Shown here piece after piece: positions 8,592 through 17,334 of a stretch of DNA of 64,000 nt. Location of the stretch: contig NZ_RKLN01000006.1 of NCBI RefSeq assembly GCF_004011835.1, positions 1 through 64,000 on the forward strand. The letters run 5' to 3'. This stretch comes from Rhodococcus spongiicola. GTDB lineage: Bacteria > Actinomycetota > Actinomycetes > Mycobacteriales > Mycobacteriaceae. The notes below the pieces were generated by a model. The model was given only the letters and a program-made list of their open reading frames with translations, had not been told where the DNA came from and ran no database searches. A program made the translations under genes and the position numbers. The stretch's first letter is position 1. Each line of letters begins with the position of its first letter.

Positions 8592-8681
8592 CGGCTATGA
8601 GGTTACCTGGCGATACTGGGCGCGCCGCGGGTCGAGTGTGCCGATCCACAACCTTCACGGGTGGTCGCCTACTCTCGTTGC

Positions 8682-9149
8682 GTGACCGGAACCCCCCACG
8701 CTGACGATCCCCACGCGCCGCTGCCGGTCGAGATCCCGGTCACCGATTCCATCGCGGACGCGGCGCTGGATCTGAAGACGCAGATCGTGCGGTTCGTTCT
8801 CACCGGCGGCGTCTCAGCGGTCGTGGATTTCGGCCTATATGTGTTGCTTCTGTTGCTGGGCCTTCCGGTACCGATCGCCAAGTCGATCAGCTTCGTCGCC
8901 GGCACCACCACCGCCTACCTGATCAACCGCCGCTGGACGTTCAAAGCCGAGCCGAGTCGGGCGCGTTTCGTTGCGGTAGTCGTACTCTATGCGCTCACGT
9001 TCTCGGTGCAGGTGGGTCTCAATCAGGTGATGTACCAAGTGTTCCCGGACGATTGGTGGCGTGTGCCGCTCGCGTTCGTCGTTGCCCAGGGGACCGCGAC
9101 TGTCATCAACTTCGTCGTCCAACGTGCGGTCATCTTCAAGATCCACTGA
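8682..9149 (+). CDS. GtrA-family membrane protein (Rv3789-like)
   Basis: 155 residues from the GTG at 8682: a variable ~35-residue N-terminus, then four hydrophobic helices typical of GtrA. Conserved segments are RFVLTGGVSAVVDFGLYVLL, TTAYLINRRWTF and QGTATVINFVVQRAVIF. The mycobacterial homologue next to dprE1 is tied to decaprenyl-phospho-arabinose handling and recruitment of AftA; a flippase or scaffold role is inferred. A GTG at 8661 is possible, but TACTCT at 8670-8675 placed six bases before the GTG at 8682 suits a leaderless transcript. Here it is divergent from dprE1 instead of co-directional as in M. tuberculosis. Confidence 0.87.
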   Translation: MTGTPHADDPHAPLPVEIPVTDSIADAALDLKTQIVRFVLTGGVSAVVDFGLYVLLLLLGLPVPIAKSISFVAGTTTAYLINRRWTFKAEPSRARFVAVVVLYALTFSVQVGLNQVMYQVFPDDWWRVPLAFVVAQGTATVINFVVQRAVIFKIH

Positions 9150-9235
9150 TCGTCTGCACACCGGTCCGAACCCCTCCCGATCCGTGGTTGAAAGGGTTAC
9201 ATTTCTGGCACCGATCAACCTGGAGGAGCCAGATC

Positions 9236-10084
9236 GTGCGTCACGGAGTCACCCTTTTCACCAGTGACCGAGGAATCACCCCCGCGGCGGCCGCTCGGGC
9301 CGCCGAGGAGTGTGGGTTCGACACGTTCTACGTGCCCGAACACACCCACATCCCGGTCGAGCGGGTGTCGAAGTACCCCGGTACCGACTCCACTGAGCTG
9401 CCCGAACGCTACTCGCGCATGCTCGATCCGTGGGTCTCCCTGAGTACCGCTGCGTCGGTGACCTCGCGTATCCGTCTCGGCACGTCGGTCGCGCTTGTGC
9501 TCGAGCACGACCCCATCTCCCTGGCAAAGGCGATCGCGTCGCTCGATCACCTGTCCGGAGGGCGGGTGACGCTCGGCGTCGGCTACGGCTGGAACGCAGA
9601 GGAACTCGCCGACCACGGCGTCGACCCCAAGAAGCGCCGCAGCGCGCTGCGTGAGTATCTCGAGGCGATGCAGGCGCTGTGGACGCAGGAGGAGGCGTCG
9701 TACGACGGGCAGTTCGTGAAGTTCAGTCCGAGCTGGGCGTGGCCCAAACCGATCCAGCAGCCGTGCCCGCCGGTGCTCGTCGGCGCAGGCGCGTCGGAGA
9801 AGACGTTCGCGTGGATCGCCCGCTCGGCCGACGGCTGGATCACGACGCCGAGGGATGAGGACATCGAGGACGGCATCGTCCTGCTGCAAAGGATCTGGGC
9901 CGAGGCCGGTCGTGCCGGGCAGCCCGAGATCGTCGCCCTGGCCAGCAAGCGGGACGCTGACAAGCTCGCCCGCTGGGAAGACCTCGGCGTGACCGAGGCG
10001 CTGTTCGGCATGCCCGAAGCCGAGGAAGAGCAGGTCGTCGCCTACCTGCAGCGGTTGGCCGACAGGCTGGGCCTCGGCGCGTAG
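9236..10084 (+). CDS. LLM-class F420-dependent oxidoreductase
   Basis: 282 residues with the luciferase-like TIM-barrel pattern: AAEECGFDTFYVPEHTHIP near the N-terminus, LGTSVALVLEHDPISLAK, and SGGRVTLGVGYGWNAEEL around residues 100-120. These segments form the flavin/F420 pocket in LLM-class enzymes. The GTG at 9236 is chosen because TGGAGGAG lies eight bases upstream and the protein then starts with the conserved first strand (RHGVTLFTSD). Substrate unknown. It may be single-gene; the downstream protease gene is convergent with three bases between stops. Confidence 0.88.
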   Translation: MRHGVTLFTSDRGITPAAAARAAEECGFDTFYVPEHTHIPVERVSKYPGTDSTELPERYSRMLDPWVSLSTAASVTSRIRLGTSVALVLEHDPISLAKAIASLDHLSGGRVTLGVGYGWNAEELADHGVDPKKRRSALREYLEAMQALWTQEEASYDGQFVKFSPSWAWPKPIQQPCPPVLVGAGASEKTFAWIARSADGWITTPRDEDIEDGIVLLQRIWAEAGRAGQPEIVALASKRDADKLARWEDLGVTEALFGMPEAEEEQVVAYLQRLADRLGLGA

Positions 10085-10087
10085 TCG

Positions 10088-11203
10088 TCAGCGCGGCGGG
10101 CCCTCCTGCAGCACCAGCGAACCAGAGCGTGACCGGCCGGTGGCGTCGATCCACCGCAGCTCCACCCGGTCGCCGGGATGCAGCGCGATCATCCGGATCG
10201 TCAGGTCCGATGCCGACCGGATCGGGACCCCGTCGAACTCGACGATGACGTCGCCGCGGACGAGTCCGACGCCGTCGGCCGGGCCGCGGAAATCGACGTG
10301 AATCACCTCGGCGCCGGACCCTGCCCGCGATCGCACGGCCCGGTGGTCGCTGACCGTCACCCCGAGCAGCGGGGTGGGTCCGATATGGACGGTCGGTGAC
10401 GCTCGACCCGACAACACCTCGTCGACGAGGGCTGTCGCGTCTTCGATCGGGATGGCATACGACTTGGGGTCGGGTGGCGCCTCGTCTCCGGGTTCGGCGG
10501 CGTTGCCGGCGCTGTTGACGCCGACGACCTCGCCGAATGCGTCGACGAGTGGCCCGCCGGAGTCTCCGGGCCGAACATTGGCGTCGATCTCGATGAGGTT
10601 CGACAGCTTGTTGCGAGAGTTGTCGGTGGTGTTGCGGGTAGTCACGCTCACCCCGACCCCGGTGACGGCGCCCGTCGCGGACAACGGGATCCCGTTACCG
10701 TCCGCATTCCCGATCGCGGTGACCGGATCGCCGACTCTTACCGACCCCGACGGTGCCAGCGCGGCGACGGGCAGACGCGCGGCCCCGGGCAGTCGCAGCA
10801 CTGCCAGGTCCCGAAAACTGTCGTAGCCGACGACCTCGACGGCGTACGTCGATCGGTCATACATGCTGGTTGCTGTGATTCCGGTGCCCCCGTCAATGAC
10901 ATGGTGATTGGTGAGCACGAGTGCGTTGCCGTTGCCGTCGGAGCGCATCACGATCCCGGTGCCCGCCGTCGTGCCCAATTCGGTGCGGGCCGTCAGCGTG
11001 ACGATCGTGGGGACGACCCGGCTTGTGAGTTCCTCCGCGGCCAGCGGGGTACGCGGTGGGGGCGCAGGCTCGATGACAGAGCTCACCGGGGGCGGTGTCG
11101 CGTCGAGCGTGCCGTGTTCGAGAGGAATCGCCGCGAGGGCTAGACCCGCCGCTGTCAGCGCTGCAATCGCAGCGCCCGCTCGGGTCATCCCCCCCATTCG
11201 CAT
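10088..11203 (-). CDS. HtrA-like secreted or membrane-anchored serine protease with PDZ domain
   Basis: 371 residues. One N-terminal hydrophobic segment (residues ~8-27) acts as signal or anchor, followed by a proline-rich linker and a trypsin-like domain with His101 (TNHHV), Asp132 (RDLAVL) and Ser215 (RPGDSGGP). A PDZ domain occupies about residues 275-365. This is the HtrA/PepD layout for periplasmic protein quality control. It starts with ATG at 11203 directly before the rmlC stop on the same strand, so it may be transcribed with rmlA-rmlC. Confidence 0.88.
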   Translation of the reverse strand: MRMGGMTRAGAAIAALTAAGLALAAIPLEHGTLDATPPPVSSVIEPAPPPRTPLAAEELTSRVVPTIVTLTARTELGTTAGTGIVMRSDGNGNALVLTNHHVIDGGTGITATSMYDRSTYAVEVVGYDSFRDLAVLRLPGAARLPVAALAPSGSVRVGDPVTAIGNADGNGIPLSATGAVTGVGVSVTTRNTTDNSRNKLSNLIEIDANVRPGDSGGPLVDAFGEVVGVNSAGNAAEPGDEAPPDPKSYAIPIEDATALVDEVLSGRASPTVHIGPTPLLGVTVSDHRAVRSRAGSGAEVIHVDFRGPADGVGLVRGDVIVEFDGVPIRSASDLTIRMIALHPGDRVELRWIDATGRSRSGSLVLQEGPPR

Positions 11204-11207
11204 CAGC

Positions 11208-11813
11208 TCAGTCGATTCCCTCCCGGTAGCGGGGGAGCAGGCCCGAGTCGAGCGCCTGCTGGAGGCGCGGCGCGGCGAGGTCCTTGTCGGACAGCGTCCA
11301 CTGCAGCGTGCGGCCGTCGCGGCCGACGGTCGGCCAGTCGATGCCGATGTCCGGGTCCAACGGGCTCACCTCGTGTTCGCGTTCGGGGTCGTAGCCCGTC
11401 GAGCACAGGTACATCACCGTCGAGCCGTCCTCGAGCGAGAGGAACGCGTGCCCGAGGCCCTCGGAGATGAAGACCGCTCGACGGTCGACGTCGTCGAGGA
11501 GCACGGAATCCCACTGCCCGAACGTCGGGGACCCCGCCCGCAAATCGACGACGACGTCGAGGACCGCCCCTTTTGCGCATGTCACGTACTTGGCCTGCCC
11601 GGGTGGTGTGTCCGCGAAGTGGATACCGCGCAGCACCCCTGCCGCGGACACCGAGCAGTTGGCCTGCTGCAGATCGAGGGTGCGGCCGACCGCGGCCGAG
11701 AAGCTGGGTTCCTTGAACCATTCCAGGAACACCCCCCGGCGATCGCCCAACTGGCGGGGCGTGATCTCCCACGCCCCCGGAACCTTCAACCCCCGATACT
11801 CCATGGTCACCAC
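11208..11813 (-). CDS. rmlC: dTDP-4-dehydrorhamnose 3,5-epimerase RmlC
   Basis: 201-residue cupin enzyme. RmlC signatures are [18 protein letters not shown] with the catalytic His, the [18 protein letters not shown] core and [10 protein letters not shown]. It epimerises dTDP-4-keto-6-deoxyglucose at C3 and C5 for dTDP-L-rhamnose, which supplies the rhamnosyl-GlcNAc linker of arabinogalactan. Starts are possible at GTG 11813, GTG 11810 or ATG 11804; the first overlaps the rmlA stop and suggests translational coupling. Confidence 0.95.
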   Translation of the reverse strand: MVTMEYRGLKVPGAWEITPRQLGDRRGVFLEWFKEPSFSAAVGRTLDLQQANCSVSAAGVLRGIHFADTPPGQAKYVTCAKGAVLDVVVDLRAGSPTFGQWDSVLLDDVDRRAVFISEGLGHAFLSLEDGSTVMYLCSTGYDPEREHEVSPLDPDIGIDWPTVGRDGRTLQWTLSDKDLAAPRLQQALDSGLLPRYREGID

Positions 11814-12682
11814 TGACTGCCGCGCTCGAGCAGCTCCAGCAGATACGTGCCGTAACCGGACTTGACCAGCGGTTCAGCGCGCTCGCGCAGTTCGTCGTCG
11901 GTGATGAACCCGCGCCGCCAGGCGACCTCCTCGGGGACTCCGATCTTCAGGCCCTGCCGTTGCTCGATGGTGCGCACGAAGTTCGACGCGTCGAGCAGCG
12001 AGTCGAACGTCCCGGTGTCGAGCCACGCCGTACCGCGCGGCAGCACCTCCACCTGCAGCCGGCCGGCGGCGAGGTACGTGCGGTTGACGTCGGTGATCTC
12101 GTACTCGCCACGCTCCGACGGCTTCAGGTCGCGCGCGATCGAGACGACGTCGTTGTCGTAGAAGTACAGCCCCGGCACCGCGTAGTTCGATCGCGGTGCC
12201 GCCGGCTTCTCCTCGAGCGAGATCGCGGTGCCCGCGTCGTCGAATTCGATGACGCCGTACGCGCCGGGATCGGACACCCAGTAGCCGAACACCGCGCCGC
12301 CTTTGATGTCGTGGAAGCGGCTGAGCGTCGTGCCCAACCCCGGGCCGTAGAAGATGTTGTCGCCCAACACCAATGCGACCGAATCCGAGCGGATGTGGTT
12401 GGCGCCCAGCACGAACGCCTGCGCGAGACCGTTGGGCTCGTGCTGCATCTGGTAGCTCAGCGAGATCCCGAACCGCGAGCCGTCGCCGAGCAGGTGACGG
12501 AACTGGTCGGCGTCCCTCGGTGTCGTGATGACGAGGATGTCGCGGATCCCGGCGAGCATCAGCGTCGACAGCGGGTAGTAGATCATCGGCTTGTCGTAGA
12601 CGGGCACCAGCTGCTTGCTCACACCCTGTGTGATCGGGTGCAGCCGGCTGCCCGTACCGCCGGCCAGAATGATTCCGCGCAT
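11807..12682 (-). CDS. rmlA: Glucose-1-phosphate thymidylyltransferase RmlA
   Basis: 291 residues, the usual RmlA length. The N-terminal nucleotide-binding signature [16 protein letters not shown] is intact, followed by [19 protein letters not shown] and [10 protein letters not shown]. It makes dTDP-glucose from glucose-1-phosphate and dTTP, the first step to dTDP-rhamnose. The stop overlaps the rmlC start. rmlB lies 735 bp away on the other strand; rmlD is not in the window. Confidence 0.96.
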   Translation of the reverse strand: MRGIILAGGTGSRLHPITQGVSKQLVPVYDKPMIYYPLSTLMLAGIRDILVITTPRDADQFRHLLGDGSRFGISLSYQMQHEPNGLAQAFVLGANHIRSDSVALVLGDNIFYGPGLGTTLSRFHDIKGGAVFGYWVSDPGAYGVIEFDDAGTAISLEEKPAAPRSNYAVPGLYFYDNDVVSIARDLKPSERGEYEITDVNRTYLAAGRLQVEVLPRGTAWLDTGTFDSLLDASNFVRTIEQRQGLKIGVPEEVAWRRGFITDDELRERAEPLVKSGYGTYLLELLERGSQW

Positions 12683-12744
12683 GTAGTGCAGTGTTTCACG
12701 CGTACCCGCGTGAGCGCGGCGGAGTGCGAGGACCCGCTTCTGGT

Positions 12745-13290
12745 CTAGCGGTTACGCATCTGGATTGCCGCGATGGTCGCAGTCACGCACAGCGCGATCG
12801 AGGACAGCAGGAGCAGCCAGAGTCCCCATCCGATGCTGGGTCCGATCATTTGCCCGAAGAACTCCTCCTGCTCCGAGGACACGTTGACCATGTCGTAGAT
12901 CGCGATTGCCAGGCCGATCACACCGACGGCCGTACCGGTCCACTGAATGCCGAACCGTGGTGGGGCGTTTCGAGCCAGTAGGACGCCGAGGGCTGCTGCC
13001 GCCGCCGCACCGAGGATCAGGGTGATCACGCCATCGCCCTCGGTGCCGTTGGCACTGAACCCGAAGATCGTCACCCAAGGTCCGACGCTGCCGATCATGA
13101 CGCCGACCGTCGCGACGAGTGCCGCGATCAGCGCGGGTCGGTACGCCGGCACGGCAACGGGTACAGGACCGTACTGGGCAGGGCCGGTCGGATACCCCGC
13201 TGGCCAGGCGCCTGGTTGAGGGTGCTGCGGGGACGGTGCCTGATTTTCACCGGGGGTCGACGGGTAGCCCTCAGGGCCGGGGTGGGACAT
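12745..13290 (-). CDS. Membrane protein of unknown function with Pro/Gly-rich N-terminus
   Basis: 181 residues from the ATG at 13290. Residues 1-48 are rich in Pro, Gly, Gln and Tyr and probably cytoplasmic and disordered. Four hydrophobic helices follow (about 50-75, 85-105, 113-135 and 148-175), and the end is basic (IAAIQMRNR). This layout is common among uncharacterised actinobacterial membrane proteins. It sits 62 bp upstream of rmlA on the same strand. A cluster of 17-bp repeats lies immediately before its start. Confidence 0.75.
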   Translation of the reverse strand: MSHPGPEGYPSTPGENQAPSPQHPQPGAWPAGYPTGPAQYGPVPVAVPAYRPALIAALVATVGVMIGSVGPWVTIFGFSANGTEGDGVITLILGAAAAAALGVLLARNAPPRFGIQWTGTAVGVIGLAIAIYDMVNVSSEQEEFFGQMIGPSIGWGLWLLLLSSIALCVTATIAAIQMRNR

Positions 13291-13301
13291 GCAGCCTCCG
13301 T

Positions 13302-13363
13302 GTATGTAGTAGATCGAGGTATGTAGTGGATCGAGGTATGTATCGAGATATGTAGTGGATCGA
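13302..13363. repeat. 17-bp direct repeats upstream of the membrane protein gene
   Basis: Consensus GTATGTAGTGGATCGAG occurs as two near-perfect copies, one shortened copy (GTATGTATCGAG) and one starting ATATG, back to back. They begin 12 bp upstream of the membrane protein start and end about 50 bp before rmlB, so they could act on either divergent promoter. Confidence 0.8.
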
Positions 13364-13401
13364 GCCGGAGCAAACGATAGCCCCCGGCACCGACGTCGTG
13401 A

Positions 13402-14412
<1,011 letters not shown>

Positions 14413-14527
14413 TCCCAGCAGGGGCGTAGGCACCGAACCGGCCATGTCGACGGTCTCGTCGCGGTAGCGTGACGAGCATTCGTGTCGGGATCTGTCGCTC
14501 GGTCGTCGAACCGGAGGGGGCGCTCGC

Positions 14528-15130
14528 ATGGGGGCCGAATCGCTGAACAGTTCACACCGCAGTGTTCAGAACGTGCGCCGGACCCTCGTGTTCGCATCCG
14601 CTTTCGCGGTGTTGACAGTCGGGTTCATCGGGAATGCCGCCGCCGATCCCGTCGCGGGTGCCCCGGCGTGCTCGCCAGTGCAATTGGAAGGGTTGCTCGC
14701 CAACCTCACCGCAGCGGCCGCTCCGGATCTGGAGTTGCCGGTGCCATGTCAGGACGCGGTCAGTGTCGGCTTCGTCGGCCCCGCCGAACTGCAGGCCGGG
14801 GTTATCGGCTCCGCCGCCTCGGCCGGGCTGACCGGCCTCGCCCTCGCCACGATCGACTGGGGCAGCATCGACTGGAACAACGTCGGCCCCGACAACACCG
14901 GCTCCGGAAACGTGGGCTCGGCCAACACCGGCTCCGACAACGTGGGCTCGGCCAACACCGGCTCGGGCAACGTCGGGTCCGCGAACACCGGCTCCGGAAA
15001 CGTGGGCTCGGCCAACACCGGCTCGGGCAACATCGGCTCGATGAACACCGGGTCATTCACCTACGGATCGATGAAGACCGGGATCGGCTCGTTGGCCGCG
15101 GGCTCGCTGGGCATCGGCACACTCAGCTGA
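14528..15130 (+). CDS. Secreted Asn/Gly pentapeptide-repeat protein (MPTR-like repeats)
   Basis: 200 residues: an N-terminal signal segment (about 18-40, ending AAADP), a ~70-residue region with two cysteines, and then from about residue 118 a run of NTGSGNVGSA-type decapeptides. The repeat pattern (N-x-G-x-G-N-x-G-x-x) matches that described for mycobacterial PPE-MPTR proteins, but no PE or PPE domain is present. The end is hydrophobic and Gly/Ser/Leu-rich. Start at ATG 14528 with GGAGGGGG upstream. The repeats predict a right-handed beta-helix exposed outside the cell; function unknown. The coding DNA is itself repetitive (about 30-bp units). Confidence 0.8.
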   Translation: MGAESLNSSHRSVQNVRRTLVFASAFAVLTVGFIGNAAADPVAGAPACSPVQLEGLLANLTAAAAPDLELPVPCQDAVSVGFVGPAELQAGVIGSAASAGLTGLALATIDWGSIDWNNVGPDNTGSGNVGSANTGSDNVGSANTGSGNVGSANTGSGNVGSANTGSGNIGSMNTGSFTYGSMKTGIGSLAAGSLGIGTLS

Positions 15131-15162
15131 TCGACCGGTGTTCGATCGAGAAGCGGCCGACT

Positions 15163-16176
15163 TCAGTGCTGATACGCCTTGCGGGCGTGCGGCACCCGCG
15201 ACTGCTCGTGCACGAGCGCATTCCGAAGGGACCGGGATCCCGCGCCCGCCGCGACGCCGCCGGCGAACACCTCGCACAGCGTGAAAAGCAGTCGCGACGT
15301 GAGCGCAAGCACGAGGGCGGTCCCGGCGTCGGTGACAGGTGCGAGCGCCGCCACGATGACCGCCTCGCGGACGCCGATGCCCGACGGGATGACGAAGACG
15401 AGCAACCCCGCGCACATCGCCAGCGAGATCGCGCCGATCGAGGCGATCAGTCGGTCAGTGCCGAAGCCGCCGAACGTCGAGGCGAGCAGCCACAGATGCA
15501 CGCCGTAGGCGACCCAGCTGATCGAGCACCAGACCAGCGCCAGCCCGACTTTGTGCATTGTCAGCGGGCGTTGCAGCGGCGCGCGGCGCAGCAGCCCGAG
15601 TGCGAAATTCACGAGCCGGGTCAGCGTCGGCGGGTACGCACAGACGAGCGCGATCGGCACAAGAGCGATCACCGCGACCGCTGCCGGTGTGCCGATCTGG
15701 AAGAGCGCCGGCAGCCCCAGCAAGCCCACCATCAGCGCTGACGTCGTGCTCAAGCCGGCGGTGACGAGCACGGCGACGAATGCGGCCGCCCCGGACACGC
15801 CCGCCCGGCGTGCCAGCTCGCCCTGCAGCACGAACGCCCAGACGCTTCCCGGCAGGTACTTGCCGAGTTGGCCGACGAGATAGCAGCGGGCGGCGTCGAA
15901 CGCGGGAATCGGATGCTCGAGCGCACCGAGCGTGTGCTGCCAGGCCCGGATCGCCGCACCCATGCCGAGAAAGATGAACACCGTGGAAGCGGCCATCGAC
16001 CACCACTGGAGGTCGCGGATAGTTCCGCGCACCTCGGTCCACTGGGACTTCACCGCGAAACCGATCGCCAAGACGATCGCGACGGTCACCGCGACCCGCA
16101 ATCCGTTGACCAGCAGGCTTCGCCTGCCGGTCGGTGGCGCCGGTCGGTCGGCGACGGAATCGGTGTCGGACGTCAT
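15163..16176 (-). CDS. UPF0104 / flippase-like integral membrane protein
   Basis: 337 residues with eight or nine hydrophobic helices. Segments such as GQLGKYLPGSVWAFVLQGE and VFVIPSGIGVREAVIVAALAP are typical of the lysylphosphatidylglycerol synthase transmembrane family (UPF0104), which includes polyprenyl-lipid flippase-like proteins. In glycan loci such proteins are thought to move or handle lipid-linked sugars. It is convergent with the pentapeptide-repeat gene. Start at ATG 16176; three short direct repeats lie just upstream. Confidence 0.8.
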   Translation of the reverse strand: MTSDTDSVADRPAPPTGRRSLLVNGLRVAVTVAIVLAIGFAVKSQWTEVRGTIRDLQWWSMAASTVFIFLGMGAAIRAWQHTLGALEHPIPAFDAARCYLVGQLGKYLPGSVWAFVLQGELARRAGVSGAAAFVAVLVTAGLSTTSALMVGLLGLPALFQIGTPAAVAVIALVPIALVCAYPPTLTRLVNFALGLLRRAPLQRPLTMHKVGLALVWCSISWVAYGVHLWLLASTFGGFGTDRLIASIGAISLAMCAGLLVFVIPSGIGVREAVIVAALAPVTDAGTALVLALTSRLLFTLCEVFAGGVAAGAGSRSLRNALVHEQSRVPHARKAYQH

Positions 16177-16204
16177 TCGAGTTTCGCTCCTCGCGTGATC
16201 CGGA

Positions 16205-16254
16205 GGTGCTTCTCGACCAGGTGCTTCTCGACCTCAGATCGGTGCTTCCCGACC
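16205..16254. repeat. Three 14-bp direct repeats upstream of the UPF0104 gene
   Basis: GGTGCTTCTCGACC at 16205-16218 and 16220-16233, and GGTGCTTCCCGACC at 16241-16254. They lie 30-80 bp upstream of the UPF0104 start, in a promoter-like position. Confidence 0.75.
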
Positions 16255-16337
16255 ATAGCAACGGGGAGGAGGAAGCTCCGCCAACGGAGACGTCGTGTTG
16301 GTGCCCGAGTTACCCGACGCCCGTGATTGTCACGGTG

Positions 16338-17243
16338 TCAGCACCCTGCGCAGCTGGTGACGGCCTCGGCAGTGGACCGCCTCTCGAGCAGGACGGTGTC
16401 ACGCCACTCGCCGTCGAGCTGGGCGATGCGTTCGCGGACACCGACAGTGCGGAAGCCGGCAGAGTGGTACAGCGTGATCGCGGCCCGGTTCTCCGGGAAG
16501 ACCGAGGCCTGCAGGGTCCACAGGCCGGCCTTGTCCGAGGCGATCACCTGCTTCCGGAGCAGGGCCTTCCCGACACCGCGGCCATGCCAGCCGTCGGCGA
16601 CACAGACCATGTTCTCCGCGACGCCGCGGTAGTACTCGTGTGACGACGCCGAAGCCAGGGCGGCCCACCCGACGACGGTGCCGTCGATCTCAGCCACCCA
16701 TCGCTGAGCTGCGAGCCACCGGGCGTCCAACGTCTTGCGTGGTGGCACTTCGGTGACGAACGTGGCGAGACCAGTGGCGATGCCGTCGCCGTAGATGCGC
16801 CGCACGGCAGGCCAATCCTCGTCGGTCATCGGTCGAACGGTCACGTCGTCGGGGACATCGTCCGGACAGCACGGACGTTGCGTGAGCACCCCCATGACGG
16901 CGTCGGCCGCGCTCGGCAACCCCGTGCAGCACGACGGATTCACGACTACGACCGAGCTGGTGCCGTCCTTGTGGACGGTCACGAAGCCGACTTCTGCGAG
17001 CTTGCGGACGTGGTGCGAGACGGTCGACTGGCCGATACCCAGCCGCGCCGTCAGCTCCCCGACGCTGACCCCAGCGGGCGCGCTCGCGACCTCGTGGAGG
17101 AGTCGAACACGAGTCGGCTCGGCCAGGCACGCGAACCAGCCCGCATAGGTGGCTGCGTCATCCGCCGGCAGTCCCCCCGATGGGTGCGGGGCACCGGCGC
17201 GGGGCGGGACGAGGTCCTCGACGGAACCAGGGGAAGTAGCCAT
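16338..17243 (-). CDS. ArsR repressor fused to ArsN-type N-acetyltransferase
   Basis: 301 residues from the ATG at 17243. Residues ~30-110 form an ArsR winged helix (VGELTARLGIGQSTVSHHVR) with cysteine pairs Cys105-Cys106 and Cys125-Cys126 that could bind trivalent arsenic. Residues ~134-290 form a GNAT acetyltransferase with the acetyl-CoA loop GWHGRGVGKALL and the phosphinothricin/ArsN-like end GVRERIAQLDGEWRDTVLLE. Two more cysteines close the chain (CAGC). ArsN enzymes acetylate arsinothricin or glutamate-analogue toxins. The fusion joins sensing with detoxification. It is divergent from ArsO over an ATCGAT-rich operator. A start at 17282 would run into that operator and is disfavoured. 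Confidence 0.86.
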   Translation of the reverse strand: MATSPGSVEDLVPPRAGAPHPSGGLPADDAATYAGWFACLAEPTRVRLLHEVASAPAGVSVGELTARLGIGQSTVSHHVRKLAEVGFVTVHKDGTSSVVVVNPSCCTGLPSAADAVMGVLTQRPCCPDDVPDDVTVRPMTDEDWPAVRRIYGDGIATGLATFVTEVPPRKTLDARWLAAQRWVAEIDGTVVGWAALASASSHEYYRGVAENMVCVADGWHGRGVGKALLRKQVIASDKAGLWTLQASVFPENRAAITLYHSAGFRTVGVRERIAQLDGEWRDTVLLERRSTAEAVTSCAGC

Positions 17244-17254
17244 GACGAAAGTAT

Positions 17255-17325
17255 ATCGATCCACATCGATGGTTGCATTCATCGACGTTCATCGATACTT
17301 TGGCATTGATCGAAGAACATCGATG
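17255..17325. promoter_or_regulatory. ArsR operator region with repeated ATCGA half-sites
   Basis: ATCGAT occurs at 17255-17260, 17265-17270 and 17291-17296, with ATCGAC at 17281 and GATCGA...CATCGAT at 17308-17324, giving overlapping inverted repeats with 4-6 base spacers. The block lies exactly between the ArsR-ArsN and ArsO starts and should control both. Confidence 0.7.
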
Positions 17326-17334
17326 AAAGGTCGA

